Below are positions 1-11,700 of a DNA stretch of 64,000 nt, one piece after another (the first letter of the stretch is position 1; every line of letters begins with the position of its first letter). The stretch spans positions 3,257,893-3,321,892 of the forward strand of contig JACDOX010000052.1 in assembly GCA_014549065.1 (NCBI GenBank), read 5' to 3'. Origin of the DNA: Cardinalis cardinalis (Eukaryota > Chordata > Aves > Passeriformes > Cardinalidae). The notes beneath the pieces are model-generated. The model ran no database searches. It saw only the letters and a program-made list of their open reading frames with translations, and had not been told where the DNA came from. A program made the translations under genes and the position numbers.

Positions 1-2587
1 ATGCTGCTGCTAGACAGTTATCCACATGAGGTGGATTAAATACTGCAGTTCAGAGAGGAGAGGAGATCCAAAAATCAGGTCAGATTCTTCCTAATGTTCC
101 ATATGGGAGGAAAATTCTTCCAGGTAAAACTNAATGGAATTAGCCTTCCTAGGTTTCTTTCTTTAACTCTCACTTACTTACAGTGAGACTACATTAAATT
201 TTGACTGAAAGTTTGTTTTAAAGATTTGTCAGTTATGATATAAAGCCCAAATGGTCCATCCATGCTACCACTTGCTATCAAGCTCCACCATTCCNTATGG
301 TTAGAGAGTCAACAGTCACTGTAAGGTAAAATAGTACTTAGCTGGGAATGACATACAAATTCCCTGCTCACAAAAGCCCCCATCTTCTTACCTGATACAA
401 ACTGTAATCGAAGAGATTAAGGAACATCTCTCTCAAAAGCTCAGAGGCTAATGCTCCATCAAAATACTTACAGAGCTATCTGATGTTCAAGAAACTAAGA
501 TGTCTCTAGTCTGACTGGATCCAAGAGCTACAAAGGCTATAGTAAATCAATCTGTTAGACAGCTTTACATCCATGTATACACTGTTTTTAAGAACTTCAA
601 TAGGATGAATACAGGACCAGTAACATACCACCCTGACCAATGTTTTGCAAAATCCAGTGTTACCCCAAGATTACTACTGAGAACACATTATACTCTGGTA
701 ATTCCAGTTAACTCATATCAAATTCAATAGCTTGACTTTCCTACTCAGTCAGCAAATTACATAAATAATTATCAACTTTGAACAAGACCTGTCCAAAACA
801 CCAGTGAGATTTTATGTAAAAAAATATGCACTTAGAGGAACACAGTCACATGAAGTCATTCTTTCAATCCACTTCAGTAATTTCGGAATATGAATTAGCA
901 AGAGAAAGACTGTTGAGACAATATATATAAAAAACAACCAAGCCCAAACATATCCCTACAGGATAAGTTTAAAAAACTACATCAGTAACAGTAAGTGCCA
1001 CAGATAATGGTTCAGGGAACTGCTAAGCAGGAATTTACTGTACATCACTGTATCTAGCCCATCTTAACCAAGACAAACTAGGGAGACACCTACAAAACAC
1101 ACTGCAAAGCCTGTTTTTCCAACTTTGCAAGCANGTATGTTAACACTTTAAAGTGAACACTAAGACATTCAGAGCTGTTAAAAGAAACACTGTATCACAT
1201 TGAATGGAAAACATTTTTCTCGTATCTCAGGAGACTCTTCAGAGAAGTATTCCTGCCAAAATTCCCCCACAGAGTATTTCTTTCTTTGGAGCAGTCCCTT
1301 CTGGCTAGTTCAGCCAGTCTGTGACAAACATGAGGGAGGAAATTGGACAACAAAGGAAAGCTACACAAGGACTGTCCAAAAAAGCTCTGCGCACTAGAAA
1401 GTGCTTCTCAAAGAAAGTATTAACTCAGTGGCTGCCAATCAGCCAAGCAGCTTGTTCCCATGCATTCTCGATAAAGTACATGCTGGAGGATGCTTTCAGA
1501 TGTTGCCAGGAACAGGGAGTGCTGGGACAAAATGTAGACTTGTTGGTAAGGTAAAAAAATCTTCACTGACTTCAGGTCTGACCAGGTGTGAATCAAGTAA
1601 GTCAGAAATCAGAACACATCAAGCTTTTCATTTAGAGAAAGAATCAGACTTGGACTGTGAGAAGTGAAGGTGCAAAAAGCATTAAGATCTGAACTAGTCT
1701 ATTGGTGCCAAAATAGAACTGCTTTTTGGATGATGTATATTGTAGCATGTGGTTACACATGCCTAATACAAAACCAACAAAGCTCAGTTTCATCAAAAAT
1801 CAATACAACAAAAAACTAAAACACTAAAACCAGAGCTGTGTGGTGAGAGAGACAACATGCTTAAACAATTTTAAGTGTTAACTATTTTCCAAGATTTTAA
1901 AATTCACTGCAAGGCATAGGGAGCAAAACAAGTTACAATTAAGATGTGAAATATAACTTGAGGAACACAAGAAGGTCTGAATGTGGAAAGAGTACAGAAC
2001 AAGCTCCTGCCAAGTATGACGGTATTGTATACAGTAATCTGTGCTGAATACATTAAGAAGTANTAAGCCTGCACTGCTAATGTATAGTGCAAATATAAGT
2101 CAGCAGCAATTACTTGGAACGAATTTTAGTAGGCTTGTAAAGAAGGGGAAAATAAGGTTCCAGNGAGGCAGGACCTACCCAGCCTCACTGTTTTCAAGTC
2201 TTGGAGAAGCGCCCTATTTTAAAAGTTCAAAAATATTTGAACTAACATTACTTGACATCCTATAAATATTCCTAGGCACAAAGACAAGACTCTGAAATCA
2301 TTGCTTACTTTAAAAGAAGCATACGCAACTCACTAATTTGGTATACTACAGTATGACCTAGAGGTTACTATTAGGGCTTTCAGAATATACAGCTAAGCAG
2401 TTGTTGATGCCTTCTTCCCATGGTTAAAGTGNTTCATATTTCCATTTTCCATTTAATGGTTTAGAAGAGACTGTTGATAAAACAAATATTTCTTCTTCCT
2501 AATTAGTATTTTCTTCTTCCTAATCAGTTTCTTTCCAAGCGCAGAACAATTCTCAGCATAAGAATTCTAGAATCACTTGACACTCAC
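1..2587 (-). other. PDS5A: start of PDS5A intron 25, runs off the left edge
   Basis: No PDS5A exon is recognisable here. One exon-like segment on the minus strand (392-475) has a good donor but does not fit the PDS5A frame; see findings. The rest is AT-rich unique sequence with the 21-bp tandem duplication near 2500. Confidence 0.75.
2490..2531. repeat. imperfect 21-bp tandem duplication
   Basis: TTCTTCTTCCTAATTAGTAT is followed by a near-identical copy with AATCAGT. It lies in the intron just downstream (in gene direction) of coding exon 25. Confidence 0.7.
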
Positions 2588-2702
2588 TCTTTGACATCAC
2601 GAAGCTGATCAACATCCTGAGGTTTTGTGAAATCTGGATCATGTGCCAGTAAGTGAATCATATATGGTACCACATATTCAGGCAGCAAGGACAGCAATTT
2701 TT
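2588..2702 (-). CDS. PDS5A: PDS5A coding exon 25 (residues 985-1022 plus 2 nt), last exon in window
   Basis: 115 nt completing Glu985 and reading [20 protein letters not shown] to DVDQLRDVK, then two bases of the next Glu codon (GA|GTGAGT). The acceptor is TTTTACTGTAG|AAAA. The exon that should follow (ECLWFMLEVL in human) was looked for between 1 and 2587 and not found, so the gene continues off the left edge. Confidence 0.96.
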
Positions 2703-5700
2703 CTACAGTAAAAACAACAACAAAAAATTACTTCTATATTACACACACACACATCATAAGAAAAATTTTTTCAAAGTACAACTTTTTCAAACATGAAATG
2801 CAAAATTTTGACTTGCATTTTCTTCCTACCGACTTTACTTTTAATGAATCATTAAAAATAAATGAACATGTTTTATAACTACAGAACTACTTGGTCTTGC
2901 TTCAGGAAGGTAATGATAAAGCCAAAAAATACCAGGACACAAAATTTTGGTTTTTGATCAAAACAACTACAACCATAGTAGCACTGTATTTTACATCCAT
3001 AGTTCTCAGCAATGTACAGAGTAGTATTTTTTGGTTAATGCTAATACTGAACTAAGTAAATTTAGATTTAATGTGTCTAATATAAAGANGAGGAAACAGA
3101 TTAAACTTATCTAGTGTTTATTTAGAAAAACCAATTGCTTAAGTTTTAATAATTACTCCTTCCAGTTTAGTACTACTGTATTCTTAACAATTTTAAGTGA
3201 AATACTAACCATTAGCCATAGGATTCTGCTTAATATATTCTCTTCGTATACTGATGTTTTTCAGCAAGCACTGTCTGGCATGTGCTCTTCTCTCCTTCAC
3301 AGGGTCTTTGGCACACAAAGCAAAGATTGCCATATATTCCAAAGGGAGCAGTAACTTCACAAGTGCCTTATGCAGCTTCTGGGCAAATATCTGCCTCACT
3401 TGGTAGCACTCATCCTATAGCAACACAAATCATAAAAGCGCAACCATCAAAATCCTAGTCTTACAAAAAAAGAAAAGGCATTCAAGGTGGAATTATGANG
3501 AGGCTTTCTAAAAATATGAACAGAAGTAGCACTATTAACATTTGAAATGGAAATTTCAAGAATTTGTGAAAGCTGCAGTGAGGAACAGAATATACTCTCT
3601 AGCAGCCACAAAAGCTCAGATGTAAGAACTCAGAACTCAGTTAACGGTCACTTCAATTCTAATGCAGTTACTTACATTAATGACGAGTGCACAGAGCTGG
3701 AACTGTTCTGGGGTAATTATTTCATGGTAACAGGGTTCCTGTGCAAGCTTCATTATTGCACTACCAGCAGCTAATCTCAGTCGAGACATATCTGATTTAC
3801 TAAACATGGCAGAGAAAAACCCCAAATAATTAATTACAGCTCACCACAACTATCTGCATATCACTAATTTCTTCTTTTCACAAGATCAATGACATTCCAG
3901 TAACACAGTTCTAGATCAAGCTAAATTAACCCTACCAAACNTGTGAAAAATAAAGCGCTTTACTTTCCCCACAAAAAAACCTCTACTTTGAGTAAAACAA
4001 TGAAATTAGATGAGTCAAGTTTCTTGTTTTCCTATCACTTCTAAATTAAAGCAACGCTTTTGCCAGTTTTTCTCTTTCCTTCCTTCACCCTCAAAATTAA
4101 GTTGAGGTGCAGCTACCTCACAGTTGGAATGAAGAAGCTCCACCCAAGATAAAATCTAACATGCTTGGGAGGTAGTTGTCACACAATTGTTTTCAAAGAT
4201 ACCTCAGCACGTGTTCTACTCTCTACAATGACTTTTACTAGGAAAATAATCTAATTTGGAACTCTGTAGGTATTAGCAAATTGCAAGAAAGGGAGTATCT
4301 AACATAATTTCATGCTGCTACTCCACTCCTAATATTACTACTCTAAAACAAAATTGATGGAAACCTGCAAGGAACAAACTCTGACCTGATTCGCTTCTGN
4401 TCTGTCAAGTCTCCTTCGCTGACGAGCATAGCTGACAACAACCGGAGTGTGGAATTGGCAGATTTTGACTGGTTGTTCTTCATACCCAACAACCAGCGTA
4501 CCAAAAGTTTAATTGCCTGCACCTATCACACACAAACAAATCAACAATCAGCTTACTTGCCAGAGCTGGTAAGTTACTAAAACCTCCTACTGTCAAATTA
4601 GAATTCCCATAGATTTCTGTGTATTACAGTGGATACATTTTTAAAGGAACAGAATGAAGCAGTAATTCTGACCTCTGGAGACTACAGCTATGGTCCACTG
4701 TCTTTGCAGATTTGCATCTGCAAAGGACGCAGGATACTTGATATATGATTAAAAGCAAAAGCAACTAGATAAAAATTCCTAGAAATGGCCATAATTAGAT
4801 TCCCATTCATCGGGGCCTCAATTTATTTCAAATCTGTTTACAAGTCAGTAAAGTCAAAGTCACTTTTCTTGTAAGGAAAACTACAACTTTTGAATTTCTT
4901 CATCTTCTCAATGATCTGAATAATTAATATCAGTAAGTGAAGATAACAGAATGCATAGTTTCTATCAGTATTATCAGTTTTGTGTATAATCCACAAAAAC
5001 AATAATATTCTAATAGGACTAATCCAAAAACACTTGAAAGGATTTCTTCTAATATTCCCAACAGCTTGAAGTGAATTTTTAATTGCAGATATACACATTA
5101 TTACTGTCAGCAGATAAAACACACCTTTGCTAGTACTTCTGGAGAGACTTCTTCATCTGGAGACCACAATTTTCCATTTTTCTCACCTGTTGACTATAGA
5201 AATTCATGTAAGTATACAAACTGGTTCAATTAATACAGAGAATGAAGAAGTAAAAATAGAAGAAAGTAATGGACTAGGCTTTCTTTTTAAAAAATACGTT
5301 TTATAATGCAATTATCACTGTACTAACCACTTACAGAACATTACAGACCCATTGACAAAAAAAAGCTTTATTCCCCACAGAGCTCATAATACCCTAACAG
5401 CATAATAAGCACTTACAAAAAAAAAAAAAAAAAAAAAAAAAAAAANAAAAAAAAAAAAAACTTACCCTGTCATTCATTAGGAGATCTTTCACAATGAAAT
5501 TTGCAACAACAGATTTCATTGGAGAAGCAAACTGGTCTGGAGCCAACATAGAAATATGACCCAAAGAGACCAAAGGAGTTATAAGCTGTTCTGGTACATC
5601 AGCATTCAAACTTCTACTAAGAGGCTGGGGAAGGAAAAATTAAAAAAATTCAAAATTCAGCTTCAGTTAATAAATTAACATGTCTTAAAATAGTTTATTT

Positions 5701-8700
5701 TACTGCTGTATTGCTGATGCATTTCACTGCTTTTCCAAAATAATTAATAAAATTAGCAATCAGAAGTATAAAGAATACAATTTCCTATTCAACAGAATAA
5801 ATAAAAATCTCATATAAGGTAAGGGCAAAACAAATTCTATATTCTCTTCTTATTTTAAAGTGAAACACATTCAAACCTGAGCGACATGGGAAAAAACTTT
5901 GACTTAATTTTGTTCAGAAGTTGTGAAAACCTGAATCCCAGCTGCCAATGGTAGAAAACAGCAGCCAAAACCTTGGAAACCACCAGGGACATTTCTACTA
6001 GCCACCAGTATTTACCTTCCAGGTAACAGCCACCAGGACAATTCCTGTATCATCCCACACCACTGCATCAGATTCTGGTATTAGGGAGGGAACAAGCACT
6101 CTCACAAAACTCTAAGCAGAAATCGAACTCTGCAAGCTTAATTCAAAACTTTTCACACTTATAAATTATGCACAGGCTCAAAGACAGACAAGATTAAGAA
6201 CCTATAATATTTTACAAGTGCAGATTAATAATGTTATTATTTAAAAGACTACAGTGAGAAGTAATAAACTGCTCTATGTAGAATATCTTTTTGCTTAATA
6301 ACTTGTCTAAGGAAGCAGTAAGTGAGCAGTAAGCTGATGTTTGAGCTTACAGCCAAACATAGTTTTCTGCACTAACTGCCTTAGTGAGGCAAGGCTGTAT
6401 CTGTAAAGACCTTAAAGCTGGGTAATTCAATACAGCTTGAAAGCAGGGGCTGTTATCTCTCATTTAGTATGTGCTAAATGTGTCCCCATGGGATTTGCTG
6501 TGGATCAAGGCAGCATATTTAGCTTACTTCCCCCAAACTTCTCCCATGCAGATAAAAAGAAAAACCTTCACCTATCAGACATGAGAATATTAGTAAATTG
6601 TGACTTTAAGAAACAAATATTAATAACTTGCTATTGTAAAATTAATGACTTAACTACCACACATCTGTAGGCTTCCTGACCTCATAAACTGTTACCTGTT
6701 AACAAAAACTAGGAATTAATTTTAATTACTAGTATCAATTCATAACAGAAACAAATCTTAAAGGCAACACATACCTCAAAGATCTGAGCAAGTTGTACTT
6801 CTTTATTTGAAAATATGGCATGTATACAGTGAACAGCTTGTTTTGCCTGATGAGGAGTGCCTCTTTTTGCTTTCTGATGCAAAATCGGAATTAGTGTTCT
6901 GTGTGAACATTAAACAGAATACTTCAAAATGCAATTTGCAATCTACAAAAAAATAAGTATCTTCACACACACAAATCTATCATCACTGTCTTATAAATCA
7001 AGTATTCCTTTGAAGTCTGTTCAGCAAAGATCACAATCATTAAGTAAAAAGCAGGATGGAACTGTATTTAGCAATACTTGAATATCTGACTGTACACATA
7101 CAAGAAGGAAACAACGCACAGGAAAAAAAAATCTAACATAATAGAAAATAATGATCAAAATAAAGCTATTTAGGAAGACAAATGTAAGGTGGGGGCAACA
7201 TGACAGTTTCAGCTAGGATGAATTCCTGGATTTATTATCCAAGTCTGGGAATGAAAGGGCTGAAGAAAATCTGTGAAAGCTAAGAATAACTACTGAACAT
7301 CAGTGTGCTTAAAGGCTTTTATAACCAGAACTTTTAATCACAATGTATACTCAAGCAAACAACTGCTTTGCTGTGAGATTTTGAATCTTCTGCAATCTAT
7401 CTGCTGATCAGAAGGCACAGAAGGAAAGTACAGGGCAGAACCCACTCTGATACCAGATCCAGGCTGGTCAGACTGTGCAGTGTCACTCCCCAGGCAGTGC
7501 TGGAAGGCAGGCCTGTCCCATCAGAGCTCAGCAGCTGAGCCACTAACTCAGGAGGTTCACCCTGCAACTCACCCAGCAACTAACATGAAAAAACAAAACC
7601 ACTCAGAAAGAGTCGGACACAGAAACATCCCCAAAAATCTCCCTGNTTTCCTGAAAAGCTCTTTGATAGTATTCAGTACATGGATTATTCAGCATCCTGA
7701 TGACACATTTTACATAATCAAAATCAGCAATCGAGGCTAAAGAGCAACTTGCTGGGTTGAAAGAATCAAACTTCAGTTTCCTCAAAACCCCCACAAAAAC
7801 CAAAACCAAACCAAAGACCCTGAGAAACATGTTAACAGTATCCTGAAGTAGAAAATCTCTTCTCAAACCTGCCAAGACTCCACAAATTGGATTAAGAGCC
7901 AAAACAGGACAGAATTCAGTAAAACCTACAGTTAAAATAAGCTTCAATGGCTAACCTACAGTTTTGATGGTGTTAAGTACAAGTACATTAAAGTGTCTTT
8001 GCCAGGCCTTGGTGCAGCAGTTACCAACCACACCTCAGCACACCCCAACTCACACAAATCTGCAAAAGGTGAAATGTTGACATGCACCTTTACATGTTTG
8101 CATCCACAAGTTCACACATGGTCCACAGGCCCTGTTTGAGCACGGCCAGTGCTTTCATCAGGGTCCAGAGCCATATGGTAGTCTTTGTCCATGAACTGGT
8201 ACAAAACCCCTTACTCATTTCCTATGCAAGAAAGAAGTTGAGTTGCTGCTGGTGAACACTGCTTCAAAGGACAGCAAGTAGCCTGCTCACAGAAGCATTT
8301 TAAAAAAACCCCAAAATATAAACAGGTCCTTTGAAACAAATTATCTTGTTGATTGTATCAGATCCTTCATTTACGATAAAGATTTCTGAATACATGAAGT
8401 CTGGAACAACTACTTCTTCTCAGACATCTTTTTCTTTGCGTCAAGTGTAAACACTGACATGGTTTTTCAGAATGCCAACCTGACTTGCCTGGAAATCATG
8501 CCAAGGATGCTACCTCCCCTTTGACAGCCACGTTTTTGAGATTTCCCAGACTAAACACCAATACCTGACTAAGGCATGAAGTCAAAGAAATGTCAGCAAT
8601 ACCAGATCCTTTGAGAGAACATTATATAGCCCAGCTGTAGAGTACTGATTAAATTCTGGTAGGGAACCAAAGACACTTGGGACTGTANTGGGAACTGTAC

Positions 8701-11700
8701 TCACAATGGGGACTGCTGGGTTTTTCTTTCTTTTTACCCCTACAAATGTCTTAAAATGTATCTCATATACCTGTATTCATAATATTTTCCTTTTGTCCAA
8801 AATCTGATCCCCATTCAGAAGAATCACTGAGGTTACAGCTTTAATATGCATTTTAGCATGGCAATATCCAAAATGATATTTCAATATATGAGAACTTGAA
8901 ACCTGTGATTTATTATTTGGACAAATTAGTTACTGACAGGCTAATTTTAAGGTTTCAGATGTTATTCACAAGGTATTTAATAGTCAGTAAATACCTAGTA
9001 GATTATGCAGCTTTAATCAGCAGTATAGCATGAACTGAATGACAACTTACAGACAGACAATTATTCTTTGCTAGAAATTCATGCTTGCTTTTAGCTTTCG
9101 CTTCCCATTTTGTTTAATAACAAACAGAGCTGTTAACGATATCAGAGATTGTATCTGTGTTCCTTATAAAGATAGAAAAAATTGTGTGAAGGACAGAAAT
9201 GTGTAGAAATTATGCCAAGTAATTTTATCTTTGCTGTATTTTTGCTGTTGCTTATTTTGTAACCTAAAAGATTTGCTATGAACTGGTTTTAATTTCTCTA
9301 TTATACGAAGATTTTGAAGAAGTATCTAACACATTCAATAAACATGTAAAAAGTGTGAGAGCACAGAATTAAAAAATGAAGGGATGGGGATAGAAAGGTA
9401 CTGAAGCAGATAAAAATCATGGAAGAGAAGCTGTTCATATTAACAAGACTAGATAGGGTCAACACATTGAATAAACTATCAAGAGGCAGAATTGCAGATA
9501 TGAAAAGCAGAATGTAACAATACTCACGATCTTATCTGTGGCAAGTCTGTTTCTATTTTGTGACCCGTGTTTCTGAAAATCTGTATGGCTGCCTCAGCTA
9601 CCTTATCATCTTCCATCCTGAGGCACTGAAGTAGAGACTCATAGGTCTCTGCAGAGTGGAACGAGGTAGGATGTGTAAAGGACAGAACCTGCAGACAACA
9701 CATTAAAACAAAGGTATATTTATTCATAGTAAATGAATAATAAGAAAAACAAAAGGATGGCTGTTTATGGGCATTACCATCACCATAAATAGCTGTTACA
9801 TGCCCATACAAAACTATTACATTCAATAACTGCATTGTTGAGACTATTATATATCAATTTTCATATAAATTCATCTAGGTTTTGCTTTTCGGGTCCTCCT
9901 GTCCTCCAAATATTTTGTAAGATACTACATTATTTGAATATACCTAACCACATTTCTTCAAACAAATGCTTATTCAAGAGTATTTGTTCATATTGCAATC
10001 TATTTAACAACACTTCTTTTCAACCTAATTTAACTGAACTGAAATTTTAATTTCTCCAGAATCTATAGTCCCTGAGCAGAAAAGAAACCAAGAAGATTAA
10101 GACATCTACAAACAAAACACAGGCTACTGTTTTCCAGATATTTCAAATCCTTTCTCCCCCTTCCACTTCTCAGCACCACTGAACACAAGTTCCCTTTTTC
10201 TCACTAAATAACATGGCTCTTGAGCTAACTGCTTCTCTCCTTCCAGTGTCATACACACCCCAGAGAAGGTGTCTCTCCCAGTTTCCCCGTTTCTCTTCCT
10301 CTCACTTCACCTCTACATCTTTTTCTCTACTACTTCCCTAAGTAGTAGACTATTCTGCTTCCCTAAGCAGAAACCAATTTCTGCTTTAACACGTACATTT
10401 CAATGCTTGGCACCCTTTTCAAAACACACCTCTTCCAACAAACCATCTCTTTCACTATTCTTCTTTCAAGTTGAGTATTAATAAGCAGTTTCATACATTA
10501 AAAAAGTAATTATCTAAGTAATAACTACTAAATCCATACTAACATTAATTCATTACTCATGCCCCTTTCGCTCCTTCTATTACAGTTGCATTAATGCAGA
10601 TTACCTTGAGAAGTTCAAGCCCTGCACGAATAGCAGTATCAGGACTTACACCCTCCTCTTCATCATCAGCTGTCCCCTCTATGGATTTATTCATTAGTTT
10701 TACTAGTGCACTGAAATGATAGATAAAAAAAGGAACAAACAAGTAAGTATAACAATGTTAAAGGCTGGAGATACAAGCAAGATTACTTAGTTTCCACAAC
10801 ACATAAAAGGAAAATAACAGTCCTTGGGGGTGGTGTTGGCACTGCTGTTGGGTTTTTGCTATTTTTAAGTTATTACATTAGTCCTTTTCCTTCCAACTTC
10901 ACTTTCTGCAAAATGAATTCTTCAGGGGAAAAAAAAATCCATCCAAAAAAACCCCCACCATGCTGGTGGCATTAGATCAACACATACTTGCACAAGTTTC
11001 AGAATGTAATNAGGTTGCCAGACAAGTCTCAAAAGAAATCAAAACATTCTCTTACACAATCCCACAAAAGCTAATTAATTCAGATGCTATATGGAAGACT
11101 GTGCTGCAGTTAACTATGTGAAAATTATGTTCACAGTTTTCACCTGAAGCCCCACAAATAAAATTGCCACCATGAACTGCTACATTTTTAAAATCATTTT
11201 ACAGACAGCACAGCAAAGCAGCATCAAAAGAAGTTGCATTCTCTAGGTTGCTGGGAATGAATACATCTACATAATTTTGATTTAAAACTCACCCACACAC
11301 TTACTGCTAGGACAGACCAATTTAAACACCAAGAAAATTATTTTTTCTTCTGTTATTTCTACCATATTTTAATCATTCATGAGTCAATTGTTCATGATCT
11401 TTCAAACTTACCTAATGGCTTCTGAATCAATATGTACAGGGGCAATTCTTTCCAAAAGAAATTTGACCATTTCCAGAAAAGGATTTGTTGGCTGCTTAGG
11501 ATTTGCAAGTTTCCGGGCTATCTCCCTCTACAAGAACATTAAATACAAACAAGAATTACACTCATTTTACTTACTTCTTCAACATGTTGAGTAAGCTAAA
11601 TATAGTCACTATTGCTTTACCAGAGAGACTGTCTATATAATCAGTGAAATGTTTTTAAGAGAGGGGCTGTTGGTATCTCCACACCTCTCTTGATCATGTT

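Noticed and set aside
1..2587. Next PDS5A exon (the one beginning CLWFMLE in human)
   Set aside because: No matching reverse-complement sequence was found here, so the exon must lie left of the window.
5394..5609. Possible exon extension ending in poly-Phe (frame through the T-run)
   Set aside because: The frame just continues from coding exon 20 through the homopolymer. The donor at 5465-5464 and the family sequence end the exon at 5466.
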